A stretch of 64,000 bases of DNA from Andrena cerasifolii (lineage: Eukaryota > Arthropoda > Insecta > Hymenoptera > Andrenidae). Below, piece by piece: positions 1 through 13,030 of this stretch (its first letter is position 1; the number at the start of each line of letters is the position of its first letter). The stretch lies in assembly GCF_050908995.1 (NCBI RefSeq), contig NC_135125.1, forward strand, positions 15,091,011 to 15,155,010, in the 5' to 3' direction. The notes beneath the pieces were generated by a model that saw nothing but the letters and a program-made list of their open reading frames with translations, did no database searches and had not been told where the DNA came from. Position numbers and translations under genes: made by a program.

Positions 1-195
1 AAAAAAATAAGCTTCTTGTGAAAAACAGTGTTTCGCGACCAGAGAGATTACAAAAATCAGTATTTATTAATTTTCTCGTACACTTCCCGAGATAATCTTG
101 TACAGAACTCAAAATTTTCGGTTTCTTGTTCTAGGTCAAAAATTGAAGGAGAAATCTTTCCGGCCGCGAAACACTGTTTTTCAGAAGAAGCTTCT
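1..195. repeat. Foldback repeat at window edge
   Basis: An inverted repeat pairs about 9-37 with about 164-193; both arms carry the core AAAAACAGTGTTTCGCG (forward on the left, complement on the right). The spacer is about 125 bp. It looks like a small non-autonomous foldback element, possibly cut by the window boundary. No target duplication can be read. Confidence 0.5.
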
Positions 196-1835
196 TTTAT
201 TGAGCTGTGGCGGCGCCATTTTGTATTAAAAAGTTTTTAAAAAAATTGTGATCGTACTTCAAGGTATATACAATAAAGCCCTTCAAACAGATTTTGTATT
301 CCATTCACTATACTCGTACAAAAAAATTCTCAAAATCAGTCTGCTTCCCCGAGCTCTACAGTGTCATTACCCCTCAATGATTTTCCTGAAAATGAACTTC
401 AACTTCCATACCAACCAAACAGTTCCCCAATCCCAGCACGTGTTACCCGAAGAAGCCACATACTCCGAAGTGTCCTCATCACGTTGACCGCACGTTCGTC
501 CCTCCATCGTCACCTCGGTTCGCTTCCCCGTCCACCTAAAGCGCAACAACCCCCGAAGCACCTTCGCGAAGCAGTAGAACCACCATGCCATTATACCCAA
601 GCCGCTGCGACAGATCCTCCATCAGATCCACTCCAACGACTGCGATCCCTCAAACGCCAACAATTCCACCCGTGTACCCAAGCGCTCCTGAAACTACGAC
701 CACCAATTTCCACCGCCAATTAGCGATTCCAGGCCCTTGGGAAAGCGACAGTTCGATAACGACCGCCCCCACCTCGCCTGCATGCGGCAAGGAACGTGTG
801 CCGGAGCATCGCCAAGGCCGACCTACAGGTCCGACTGATTAAACATTCGGATTCCAAGCGCGAGATCGTCAAGAACTCCACAGCTATCCCTGTGGACGCT
901 AGTCTCCCTATGGAGGCTCCATAACTCCGATGGGACGGAGCACCTACGTTCTTCACGGCTGAACCCTCCCCGCTGCCTAAAGGCCAGGCAGGAAGGAAGA
1001 CCGTTCAAAGGTCACCAGCCACGCAGGGTCGAGTGGACGATTAAGGGCGCGTGTGGAAAACATGGAAACGGAAAGGGGGGTGGGAGGAGGAAATCCGTGG
1101 AAAACGTGGGGAGGAAGTGGGCCGTAGGAGGAAGTGTATATCTACGCTCGAGGTCGCCATGCTCCGTGGCCGTGAGCCACGTGCACACGATGCACTCCAG
1201 CGCACTTTCACCAGGCTACTTTCAAATTTCTATCGCCTCCTCCCCCTCCCCCGCTCCATTTTCCAGCGTGCTCCACCCGCTACCGGCTCGTCCACGCGCC
1301 CATCACCTCTCTGTCGCTGCTCGAGTCTTTCACGGCTAGGAGAATTTGGTAGGCGAGGTGTCGTCGACCTCCCGGGTCCCCGGATCGAACTCCCACCGAC
1401 CAGACATCGGCCACGCGCTTCCTTCTCCTCTGTGTGACAACAATGCTCGCGTGGCTCGCGGGGACACGCATGCATAACCGTGGTTAGATAACGAGCCACG
1501 AAACTCGCGACTAGCGACGTCACGCGGCTGGGCGACTCCGCGACAAGATTTAATCGACGGGGACCCCCTGGAAGAGCTTCCAGGCTCGATGCGCCGTGAC
1601 ACGCGGCTGTGCTGACCCGCGGAAAAGTGCGGGTGAAAATCCAAAGCTGGCGAATTCTTCAGACTGCTGCGCGATTGCTTACGAGGTAGCGATCCCGGCG
1701 TGAAAATTCTGAGGTCGATGAAACTTCGTGGTAACGTAGAGCGCGTGGGAGTATGCAAGGAGGAATTTAGGACCTTGCAGGGCTCCACCTTTCATCCGAA
1801 TCCGATAACAAATGAGCAATTTATTACGAATAAAT
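196..1835. other. No gene seen
   Basis: Mixed-composition DNA that becomes CpG-rich after about 1000. Overlapping open frames on both strands lack recognisable domains and sensible splice partners, so I read them as chance frames. Probably intronic or intergenic. Confidence 0.5.
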
Positions 1836-1937
1836 AAAAATAGAAATATTAATATTTTTATTAGACAATATTACTGCGACAAAAATAGAAATATTAATAT
1901 TTTTATTAGACAATATTACTGCGACAAAAATAGAAAT
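1836..1937. repeat. 45-bp tandem repeat, about 2.3 copies
   Basis: Two identical AT-rich units start at 1836 and 1881, and a partial third starts at 1926, giving a period of 45 bp. Each unit contains AAATATTAATATTTTTATT and ends in ACTGCGAC. Confidence 0.85.
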
Positions 1938-4386
1938 AAAAAATTATTCACTCAATAACTACTACTTATTGTCTGAAATAATAATTACCCCTTTAATGTT
2001 AAGTCAAAGCAATAATTTTATCAACAATTTTTGCTAATTTACACCGAGTTAGCAAAGATGAAGCTGCATCTTGTTGCAAGGTCCCCAATTCCTTTTTCTG
2101 CGGAAGTTCTATCCGAATGGGGTGAAATCAACCCTCAAACTTCTCGCGTCTTTCCATTTTCTAATATAACTTTAAGAAAATTTTAAACAGCTATGAGAAT
2201 TGAGGAGTCCTTGTAAAAAACAATCGAATTCTATATTATATTACCATTCGCACGTAGAACATTTTCTAATAAATTTGTCTGTTCAACTTTGCACTTACAG
2301 TGCTTTCTACAAGGACTCTTCGATTGTTCTGCTTCGTGTGCTCTGTAACACTGCCAAAAGAAAGATAAATTTATATTGAAATGTTGACACGAAATAGAAA
2401 ATCTTCCCGCCACGCTATTTCTCTGGACTTAAAACAGAGACTCCTCCTTATCTTTCCCTACACTCGCAGGAACCTAACGAACAGTGTACAGAGGGGACTC
2501 TAAAGCAGAGTGGCTTAAGCTCAACAAATTCGCGTAGTCCTCGTCACCACGGAACTTCGTTAATCGTGCCAGCGGCCGAGGCGACTGACGAAGTGAAATC
2601 GCCGGTTTTTGTCGAGCAACGAAATGGTGCGCGCGGCTAGGACACTCCTCTGTCTAGATTTCGATCTTCTTTTTGCTCCTTGATAGATGCATGCCGGGCG
2701 GAACGATGGAAACGTGACGTTGCTCTAGGCTCCAGAGGGGACGTCACCACTTTCGTCCGACGGCGGTGGAAGGTTGCGAAACGCGATATCGGGTGAAAGT
2801 GCATTTGCTTCATTTCACGAGGCACGCTCGGAGCGCGGGGCGCCGCCGAATCGCTGGGCTGAAGAGTTTCGCCGCTCCGAGGGTGTCGCAACGACAACAC
2901 CGTTTCGCGTTAAGCAACGGAAAGCTACTTGTGCAACTGCAACACTCCAATTGGACGGTTTTGAACGAGCCTCGACGAATCCCGTGCTCGACCCGGGACT
3001 CGCGGATAACGTATCATTTACTTCGTCCCTGGCAAAAGAGAGTTACTCCTGAGGGATGAATAAAATTCTACACTTCCACGGTCTACAGTTCAATTCTGCA
3101 GCCCACTTATGTAGAAAAGTGCGGGCGTACAAAATTGAAAGAGAATAAAGGTGATGCAGTAATTGCTTACTACGCTCGGGGATCTATGGTTTATAGTATC
3201 TCTGATATTATTCAAGCTGCTATTACGTTAGAAACGCTGCGATTTTGCGGGAACGTGACGCGACTAGTTACATCACGGAGCAGATATTACATCAACAGCA
3301 ACTTCTGTGAAAGAAGCCACCAATGCTCATTTACATAAGTACACGTAGCCAACAATTCCACAAAGAAACGAGTGCTGCCGGGAGTAGCGAATTTTATCAC
3401 TCCACAAGTGGGAGCGCAGCTTAAGGAACCGCAACTGAACAACCAACTCCATTTCCCACCCAATCGCTTAACCACCTCCGAATCACCAATTCAAAGAACA
3501 CCATCCATAAAATAACTGCCGCTTTACAGAAGCCTGAATTTATATTCCGAGCCGCGCATCGCGCAAGTAGGAACGCGCCTTAAGGTTGCAACTCGCGGCA
3601 GGCCCCCTAAACTGTCGCAATCGGCAAGGTTGCGCGCGATCGCCGCATACCAGGGCGCGCTATCGTCCAACGGAATTCGCGACGGACACTGCTTGCCCCA
3701 TAGGTCCCTGAAGCACCTGCAATCGTCGGCAAGATCGCCCTTTTTTTCCTCTCTATGCCTATCGCTCCGTTTAAATGCACTCGGCGTTAAGGTTGACCAG
3801 GCCGGAATGCGACAGGCGCGCAACGAAACCAGCCGCGAAATCGTTACGCCCGAAGCGGTCCAAGGCTTTTCCTGGTCCGGCCATATTGCCGTGGGACTGC
3901 AACGCGGACGGCTGGCCTCGTCATGAAGCAGGAAAGGAAGGCCGCATTCCATCAAACAATGATAACTGTAAACCCAGCGCCGACGAATAAAGCGCGATAC
4001 AGCTCTGGCGGACCACTCGGCCCTCGCGGGCAAGGTACACGCGATTGCTCCCTCGCGCGTGGTGGACATATAGATTTCATGAATCAGAACCTTCGCGCGG
4101 AGAGGAGAGTGACTCGATCGAGGACCCACGGGCAACCTGAAGACTTCCGAGGAGCGAGAGAGAAATGGGTTTAACGAGACGCAACAGCGCGAGTGCGATC
4201 GTTGGCGATGGGTGTTTGAGGGTATGGTATGGAAGTTTGTTTTCAAGCTTCCGATCTCTTGACAGGTTTCAATGGGTAAATAGGTTGCTTGTGGCCTTTA
4301 TTTTTAGGGTGTTGGTGCTGATTAGTGTTCCTTCTCGAGAATGCTTTCTCGAGAATTTCTCGAGAAATTTTATAATTGCTTGTTTC
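1938..4386. other. No gene seen; degenerate MITE trace near 2075-2175
   Basis: The stretch around 2075-2175 (GGGGTGAAATCAACCCTC and flanks) resembles part of the 423-bp palindromic MITE family found intact at 58180. The rest, including a long minus-strand open frame at 3524-4246 without recognisable domains, looks non-coding. Confidence 0.4.
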
Positions 4387-4979
4387 TTATTTCTCGAAAA
4401 ATTATAGTATTTCTCGCGATTAACTAGTAATACATTCATTTACGAAAATAAATGAGATTTATAATATTTTTCCTAGACTTAAGTTTCTCGAGAAATTATA
4501 GTATTTCTCGCAATTAACTAGTAATACATTCATTTACGAAAATAAATGAGATGTATAATATTTTTCCTAGACTTAAGTTTCTCGAGAAATTATAGTATTT
4601 CTCGCGATTAACTAGTAATACATTCATTTACGAAAATAAATGAGATTTATAATATTTTTCCTAGACTTAAGTTTCTCGATAAATTATAGTATTTCTCGCA
4701 ATTAACTAGTAATACATTCATTTACGAAAATAAATGAGATTTATAATATTTTTCCTAGACTTAAGTTTCTCGAGAAATTATAGTATTTCTCGCAATTAAC
4801 TAGTAATACATTCATTTACGAAAATAAATGAGATGTATAATATTTTTCCTAGACTTAAGTTTCTCGAGAAATTATAGTATTTCTCGCGATTAACTAGTAA
4901 TACATTCATTTACGAAAATAAATGAGATGTATAATATTTTTCCTAGACTTAAGTTTCTCGAGAAATTATAGTATTTCTC
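4387..4979. repeat. 94-bp minisatellite, about 6 copies
   Basis: The landmark TAACTAGTAATACATTC recurs at 4421, 4515, 4609, 4703, 4797 and 4891, an exact 94-bp spacing. Units differ by only a few substitutions (CGCGATT versus CGCAATT, GATTTAT versus GATGTAT). Each unit has two short palindromes, one built on CTCGAGAAATTATAGTATTTCTCG-type halves and one on CATTTATTTTCG/CGAAAATAAATG. Additional CTCGAG-type short repeats precede the array (4335-4386). Confidence 0.95.
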
Positions 4980-7736
4980 AATTTTTTTTTACCATTTTTG
5001 TGCAATTATTTTAAACAAATGCAGTCTTTTAACAGCAGACGCGATTTTAAAAATCTGAAGAAACCGAATATATTTCTACCCTTCCCCTTCATGGTCCAAT
5101 TGTCAAAAATATGGGCATTTTAAAATTGGCCTTTTTCGCGTGGAATGTCCCCGTTAACTGGAAAAACATTGGCATGTTTTTATAATATTTTGTTATGTAA
5201 TATAATAATTAAGATTTTTACATTTGCTTCAAATATCCTATTATAACAATTTTTGTCCTTCTCCACCTTAATACTTGTCAATTGACTGCCAATGCTCCCC
5301 CAGGTTACGGTACCTGCGTATTTAAACTTACTTCCAAGCTTTTGGAGTAATGGCCTTTCCCCTAATTTTCAGAATTCTGGAAAGAATTCCATCTTGCGGT
5401 GAATTTGAATTTTAACGCCTCGCGTACTTATTTATTCCATCCGCGGTGGATGAGAGGTCCCACGCGTCTCGCGTTATCATCGACGTACCGCGCGTAAGCG
5501 ATCACCTACGTGGTTTCTTTCGAGCCTCGGAAGTAATTATCGATTCCCCCCGAGCACCGACGTCGGCAAAAGTGACTGCTGTGAAATTCGTAGGAGCGAC
5601 CGGCAGCTCGTGTCACCATTGTCCCGTTTCATAGCTACGGCTGTTATTCATAATCGCGCATAGTTTGAACACCTGCACGGGCACCCGTGTGCAATCATGA
5701 AAGGTCAACGTGGAATTGGTGTACACCTGTTCCCGGTGAGACAACCCGCGAACGTGTACTTCTTCTCCAGCCTTCATTCCGAGCCGAATCCTATACAGAA
5801 TGTAAATGAACAGCAAACGTTTAAGAAATTCCGATGGCACTGTTCGAACTCAAAAATTATATTCTCCTCAGCTCCACTGCTTTCGACTGCAATAATCTCT
5901 AGTTAACAAAAATGATTTCTGTGCAACTAATTTTCAAAGCACTGATAGTCAATCGCCAGATTGAAGACCAGATAATCTCGAACTTAATATTTTCTGCACC
6001 TCTCGCATTCCATCGCCCTCCAAAATTCTGCTTACCACCAGCCCCTTTAATTACGAAACGCGAACACGCAAGACTCGAAGAATCGCAGCGCTGTGCCAAA
6101 TTAACCGGTAACGTTTCAACGGACTTCAGTCCACCGTTTAACATATTTTTAAGTTATTTCCTATCTAGGTACTATTTCCTTTTCCTTTATTTTCACCGTT
6201 TTTCTGTTTCTAGTTTTCTGTATTAACCCTCCACGGGTTTTCTCTATGCGGCAAAGGCTTATCCGTATGTATAAATAGAAAATAAATAATGCCAGAAAAT
6301 TGGAAATATAGCGTTCTTAAATTTCCCTAAAAATTAAGAGAGCCCTTAACGGAATGGGGCCTAGCAGGGTTGATACAACTGAAACACCGAGGGAACCGAA
6401 TGGTGGGACGATTGTTTAGGCAGGTGCCAGTGCCATTCACTGACTGGAGCGATCATCGCGCAGAACGCCGCGAACATCGGCGAGAAAACGGCCACGTTCG
6501 CGAGGCCATGACCTCGATCGAAGAATGCGCGGAGATTCGGTCCGGGTAACGGGACGCGTAAAATTCACTTCGGAGCCAGTTAGCGCCACTTTGCTTGGCG
6601 TCTTTCTCCGGGGACAGCGAAGAAAAATAGCGCGGGCTCCGGGAACGAGGCCGTTTGTCCTGGGCTCCGTTACAGCCACCGCGAAAATCCACGCCGGCGC
6701 GCGGTGCCCTTTAAAAAGCAGGAGGACCGGCTGGAAACCTCGAGCAACGATGGAAAGACGGAAGCGCGACGTGGTTTTACGATAATCTCGTTAGTTATGT
6801 GTCGCTCAATGCCGAGCTTAACCCTGAAGCGGTAACCTTCGACTTCTCCCCTTTTTCGACGAATAGGATTTAGCATAACTTCGCGGGCACCCTTTGTAGG
6901 CTTAGCAGTGGAAAACACTTTGGAATGCGGCTTGCGCTCCTTCTTCCTCTTATTCCCAAGGGCGAACTCCGCCGGCAGCTTCCACGCGACAGATACTTTA
7001 AACCTTTAAACATCAATTGGAGTTAAGGCCGCCGCGAGCCGAGGAAATTAATAATAATTAATTTATGAATTTTTCTCCTCGTATCGCCGCGCTTCGCCAC
7101 GATGCGCAGCGGCCTTTATTCGCCTAAAGGACGACGCGTACTCCGAGAATATTAGCATCGATAATGTCGGACGGAGTAATAAAGTTCCTACTTGGTAATT
7201 CGATAGTTGGAGGCATCGAGAGTTCCTTCGGCAACGGGCGCTCGATAAGAGGCCTTCTTATCGATGGACGCTCGTGACGAGTGACTAATGAGGGAAGTTG
7301 AATCGCACTTGGAACGAGATAAACGGGGGACGAAAGAGCGAGATAAACACGTGCCCTCGAACGCTGCATTCCTCCGCGAGACACTTATTAGGGGTTGACC
7401 GGCCGCAGAGCGAGCCAGCAGAAGAGATTGGAACAGCCAGTTGGCCCCCGCGAGCCTTTCGCAAGATCCGGGAACGTTGCTGACAATTTATCCCTGACGT
7501 CATTCCGCGAAAGCGCGCCGTGCAGCTCGAGGAAGTCCCGTGCGAAACGTTGGGAAAGGCTCGCGCGCTCTGACGTCAGCCGTAATGGCTTTAATTTCTT
7601 GAATTCCAACTCCGAGAGCTTCGTCGCAGCAACGAAGAGCAGAGGACCACCTTGTCCTTCGACTCTCATCCGCAGAATTGCGGCTAAGAAGCCGCAGCGC
7701 TGGGACCAGAGTCTGACGGGGCGAGTAGCTTGAAGC
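4980..7736. other. No gene seen
   Basis: AT-rich to about 5300, then CpG-rich. No exon-like frame with recognisable protein content and no clear repeat beyond short homopolymers. Confidence 0.45.
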
Positions 7737-7740
7737 TTGA

Positions 7741-8489
7741 GGGGTTTTACCTAGTCAGGCGGCCGAAAAGAGGCGAATGTTTGTGAATTTTTTTTGAAAA
7801 AGTGGAAGCGTGTATTGTTACAGAACTTTTTGCGCTTGAAAGAGCAACGTTTAAAGAACATTTGGTAATTTTTTCGGAGAAAAATATTTACGATTATAAT
7901 AAAGTAACAATCGACATCCAAGAAGCATTTTTAGAAATTTGGTTTTGCGGTGAGCACTGCCATTCGGAACTATATTATCTAAAATAAAAAAAAACAAAAA
8001 AGATTTCGTTAGTATATTAATGTATCTTCCGATTAACGGAGGGAATTTCCGAAATATTAATTTAAAACAAAATGGCGGCTATTTAAAGTTGAAATCCAGA
8101 TTTTTTCGTGCAAAAATCCCGCGAAAAAATCAGGATTTCAACTTTAAATAGCCGCCATTTTGTTTTAAATTAATATTTCGGAAAATTCTCTCTGTCAACC
8201 TGAGGATACATTAATATACTAACGAAATCTTTTTTGTTTTTTGATTTTAGATAATCTGGTTCCGAACGGCAGTGCTCACCGCAAAACCAAATTTCTAAAA
8301 ATGCTTCTTGGATGTCGGTTGTTACTATATTATAATCGTAAATATTTTTCTCCGAAAAAATTACCAAATATTCTTTAAACGTTGCTCTTTCAAGCGCAAA
8401 AAGTTCTGTAACAATATATGCTTCCACTTTGTCAAAAAAAATTCACAAACATTCGCCTCTCTTCGGCCTGCTTGACTAGGTATAACCCC
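7741..8489. mobile_element. TTAA-flanked foldback MITE (749 bp)
   Basis: Almost the whole element is an inverted repeat. The left arm is about 7741-8108 and the right about 8122-8489, with a spacer of only about 13 bp. The right end is flanked by TTAA (8490-8493) and the left by TTGA (7737-7740), consistent with a TTAA target duplication carrying one mutation. Terminal sequence is GGGGTT(T/A)TACCTAGTCA. The short frames in each arm are mirror images of each other and not genes. A piggyBac-like or other TTAA-specific transposase is the likely mobiliser (inference). Confidence 0.85.
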
Positions 8490-10545
8490 TTAAGCCGCGG
8501 TCCCACTTGCGCGAGATCTTGGATCGATGATCCGCATTTTGGCGGAGCGCGGCGATGCGGAGGGAAAGGCTCGCGAACAATCGATGACCGAAGCGCAGCG
8601 ACAATGAATGAATTATTATTAATTTCCGCGATTATTAATGCGCGGCGGCCTTTAATCTGCAGGCTTCCTTTCGCGTTTAACATCGCGCATGGAAACGAGG
8701 AGTGGATCCGTGGATAAGCATTTACATCGCAGGGGCGATTATTACGAGTTGTACAGCGAGGCTTTAGAAAAACAACGGTTACGTCATGCGAGGAAGGTTC
8801 TTGGTTATTTCTGCGCGTGGACGTGATCCGTTTTCCTGGTGACGGTACGTCTCTGCTCGCAGTGACTGTGCTCGAGTACTGATACGAAACTGGGGCGAAC
8901 GACACTCGGGACGATCATCTACGAGCGCGGTGCGAAGGTGTTGCGTAGATTGCAATAATCTACGGGTCGTAGGAGTGGAAGATACTGCTAGGTGTCTAGA
9001 TACCTTAGACTATTTAAGGGTAATCTTCGAGTCGACGACTTTCAATCCTGGACGAGAAAGATGGCTTCTCCTTGATTTCTCCGAGGCTATATATTCCATT
9101 ATTCCGATCAGGCGACCGTGGAAACTAATTAGGTATCCGAGTGATCACTGCTCCATTTTCAGGGTTGGGTATTAATAGCAGATGAAGAGTAATTAAATTT
9201 TCATGGGATAATTTATGATTTCAAATCCTGAACGTGGGGTATTCTTTTTTAGGTAATTATTCGAACGCGCAGGCGAGGACATCGGCAGGTCTACCGAGGC
9301 TAAGGACAACGAAAATCACTACCTATTGTTCGCCAGAGAGAGGCGCGCAGTTTGATTAGAGGAAACAGTTCGCCTCGTGTGCAATTAATCGCGCAGCTTT
9401 AATCGCACCTATCAAAGTGCAATTGAGGAATGACCTTTGTCACTGCCGCCGCGAAATAATACGAGCTGGTGATTCAGCCCATCCTTCGGCACACGCGTAC
9501 CTTGCGTCCAATGACAGCTCCTTTTCCGCGAGATAACGCACGCCCCGTTTTGGTACTGCATATCCGCTTTGCATTGCATTCCGTTCACCCTTCTTTCCCG
9601 TGCCACAATGCGACTCGGCGCGAGCCACAGATGCACTTCCTCGGAGACAAAGGATATTCTTAAACCGTCGCGTTCCACCCGATGCGAATCACGCGACTTC
9701 CCTTTCAAACTACCCATAATCGATAGCATAATTAATCTCGAAGAATTTAATCTCGCGCGAGATTCGCTCGCAGAGATCGGTGCGTGATCTAGCAGCGTGG
9801 AAATCCGCGCAGCGGCGGGGCATTTAAGAGAAGAAATTAATAAAAATGCAGGGTTCAGCGCTGCGCGAAATTCAAGCTGCCGCTAGGATGATCTTAATAA
9901 ACGAGAACTGCGGGGAGGTATAACCGTAAGGTTTAATTGCACGGAAGTAACAGCTGCAATGAATTCTCTGTTGATAGTCGATTATACAAGACCGACGCGT
10001 GCTCCTCTTGCCGCTTTGTTGGCCGTGTAACATAGGAGAACGATAAACGCTAGTGGACGCTCGGTACTTAGCAGTGCGTATCACCGGGGAGCAAGATATT
10101 AAAAGAGAATCAACCGTTGCGTAACCGAGGACATTCACACGTTCGCCGTCCCCCGTCTTGGGCTCCGTTTATTCAGATAAGTCGTACAATAGAAAACGTA
10201 AGCTGCAGCTTACTGAAAGACGGCCTCCTTGAACCTTTGCCAACCGAAGGACGCTGCAACGCGAAAGCACCAAGCTCCTTAGAGATAAAAGCAATCAGCT
10301 GCAGTGAAATGAAGTGCACTTTCGATTACACCGCGTACTAGTACGCGAACAGCAGCGCAGCACCGCAGAATAATTAACCGCGTCCAGGGTTATAGTACTC
10401 TGAAATTAACCCTTTTAGTGCCAGGCGAAAAAGGGGTGCCTATGCGAGAATAGCCGACCGAATTTCACGGTTTTACTAGGCGTTGGGAAAATGCTCGTAA
10501 AAACCAAACAAGAAACAATATTTACATGATTCAAAAAGCAGTGTA
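8490..10545. other. No gene seen
   Basis: CpG-rich DNA with scattered TTAATTAA-type motifs. No coding exon could be supported on either strand. Confidence 0.45.
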
Positions 10546-10549
10546 TTAA

Positions 10550-11269
10550 GGGGGTATACCCGTTTGAACCCTCGGAAAATGTATACATTTTGTGGATTTT
10601 TTTACAAGTCAACGGTTTGATGCAGATTTCCCGTTTTTTAACTATGTTTACATAGTATTATGAACTACTTATAAAAAAAGTTTCAGTTAAAAAACTATTG
10701 TTTTTCGGAAGTTACGGATACATGTCCGAAAGTCTCTCGATTTTAGACGGCTAAACGGTGGCCCTAAAAACTCGCGCTACGTTCAACCAATTTACTTCAA
10801 ATTTTGCATGCAGAATCATAATAAGATTCCGCATCGTCCAACGAAGGCGATTTTGAAAATTTTGAAAAATAAAGAAATGGTGAGAGATCAAATGTAAAGT
10901 TAAATTTTTCTAAGAGAAAAATCCACCTTTTTTCTTTATAAATAATAAACGGGGAATCGAAATAAAAAAAGCCTTCGTTGGACGATGCGGAATCTTATTA
11001 TGATTCTGCATGCAAAATTTGAAGTAAATTGGTTGAACGTAGCGCGAGTTTTTAGGGCCACCGTTTAGCCGTCTAAAATCGAGAGACTTTCGGACATGTA
11101 TCCGTAACTTCCGAAAAACAATAGTTTTTTAACTGAAACTTTTTTTATAAGTAGTTCATAATACTATGTAAACATAGTTAAAAAACGGGAAATCTGCATC
11201 AAACCGTTGACTTGTAAAAAAATCCACAAAATGTATACATTTTCCGAGGGTTCAAACGGGTATACCCCC
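10550..11269. mobile_element. TTAA-flanked foldback MITE (720 bp), copy 1
   Basis: Two nearly perfect 299-bp arms (10550-10848 and 10971-11269) surround a 122-bp unique centre. TTAA flanks both ends (10546-10549 and 11270-11273). The termini read GGGGGTATACCCGTTTGAAC. A second copy of identical length lies at 16668-17387 with the centre in the opposite orientation. There is no transposase frame, so it is non-autonomous. Confidence 0.93.
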
Positions 11270-11273
11270 TTAA

Positions 11274-12803
11274 GGACGAAATAGAGAACAAAACGATGAC
11301 ACTAGTTTTTCTATATTCGTTGAAAATTATATAAATAACAGAGGTATAAAAGATCATAAAGAAAGTAAAAGCGAATAAGGCGCGGGCCGATATATCGACT
11401 CCGGCACTGAAAGGGTTAAAATCGGTGCGGACAGGAGGAACAAAACATTAATACTCCCAGGTTGCAGAGACTTTCCTCGAGGCCGTTCAAAATTTCACCC
11501 GCAACTCGATTAAAAATTCTGAATTCTAAAATACGAATTTTCCCCTTTTCTATGGCATACTTCTTTGGGCTCCTTGCAATATGCCCCAGTTTTCAAAAAT
11601 GCCCCACGGCTAAAGCTCCAAGCCAACGCATCGACGTCGATTTCCGCGGACGGACAGCCCACAGATTGGTCAGCATCGACAGCGCCTAGTTGCGAGCAGA
11701 ATCGGTTGCAGCAGAGACGATGTGCACCTTGGATCGCAGCACTCATCGCCGCCTTATCTAAAGAGGGCACGTGAATCGTGCTCATCTGGCCTCCTATCTA
11801 TCTATCCGCCTCTCTCCCTCATCTCTCTCTCTCTCTCTATCTCTCTCTGTACCACTGGACTGGCACACGCGCTCGAGGTCCGTGGATTTCTTTGTTCCCC
11901 GCGGATCTATTCCCGTTCCCCCGTGATCGGCGAGGCCGTTATTGGCCGGGTGCCGATGCTAATGGCGCAACCTCGTAATCGCGTTTCCACGTGCAGCCTG
12001 CACCTGAACGTGAGTAACGAGCGTCTGCTAGGAAACTGGGCATGTAGGAATCTAGGAACGGAGGGGGCCTCCAATCGCGGGAAAGGACAAAGCTTGGCGA
12101 AGACAGCCGCTTGCCGATCGCGTCGGTGCTGTTGCGTCAGGGATCCATCGCCGTGATCTTTCGCGACGGATGCTGGATCGTTGGGCTGCTGGCGGAGGTT
12201 AGACAGGGGAGCGAGGAAGAGATAGGGGTGGTTGTGCTTCTGAGTGAAGTGGAGAGAGATTGAGGTTTCGAAAGGAAAATGAGAATTTTAGATGTTATGA
12301 GCTGGTGTGGAAGCTTGTAGCGACGTTATGGGTCAAGATAGACCCGGTGTCCACTGCTCCAAGGTAATTGACACGGATTTGGGAAACACGGTGTTCAGGC
12401 CACTGGGAAACTGTGTAGGGTGCTCTCTCTGGTGAACAATAGTGGTTTTCGGTAACCTCAAAATGATCCTTAAGGGGACATAAGCCCCGTTTAAAAATCG
12501 ACTCTTTTTTATTTCACTTTTCGAATGTTCAGCCTTTTAAGAATACGTGTTTAAAAGTGTTTTTTGAAATACGTAAAATTCGCGAAGGCATTTGAGCAGC
12601 GGCAAATGCCTGGTTAAAACCCGGCCACTTGGCACTCAAAACTTTTTACGCGGTTTTGTCGAATCATGATTTTAGCGAACGGTAGACAGCATAACAAAAG
12701 AAAGTATTAGCCGATTCCAAAAAATCTGGTGGCATTTTCTTTGTAATTTAATTCACTATCGTGTCTTTGATCATCAATTTTAGAAGTCATAGTTCTTACG
12801 AGG
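11274..12803. other. No gene seen; CT microsatellite and a possible MITE end
   Basis: A (CT)n tract lies at about 11806-11848. At 12470-12473 TTAA is followed by GGGGACATAAGCCCC, which resembles the TTAA-GGGG ends of the foldback elements, but I could not find its partner end. No coding exon is evident. Confidence 0.4.
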
Positions 12804-13030
12804 GAACATCCCGAACCCGGAAATTCAAAAACTGCTGAAACTTTGTGAATACGTAGGGAATTTCCTCTTGATTACAATGCAATTTTTGTTTGTCGCCCAA
12901 ATTCACTCTAAGGGGATGAAATTGACCCCTGAAAATCCGTTTTTTTATTTTTATTTTGTGTTGTAACTCGAGAACCGTAAGAACTGCAAGAACTATAACT
13001 TAGCAAACGATAGATCATGAAACTAATAGC
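12804..13030. mobile_element. Half copy of the 423-bp palindromic MITE
   Basis: Starts with CATCCCGAACCCGGAAATTC and follows the left arm of the element at 58180-58602 through GGGGATGAAATTGACCCC and into the centre. The second arm is missing, so this is a truncated copy. Confidence 0.65.

Noticed and set aside
3524..4246. 240-codon minus-strand open frame
   Set aside because: Composition typical of a chance frame in CpG-rich DNA; no recognisable motif and no matching exon partners.
4387..4979. CRISPR-like array
   Set aside because: The whole 94-bp unit is repeated without unique spacers, and the sequence is eukaryotic; it is a minisatellite.
8170..8427. 85-codon frame mirrored at 7802-7987
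   Set aside because: Same sequence in both arms of the foldback element; no transposase similarity.
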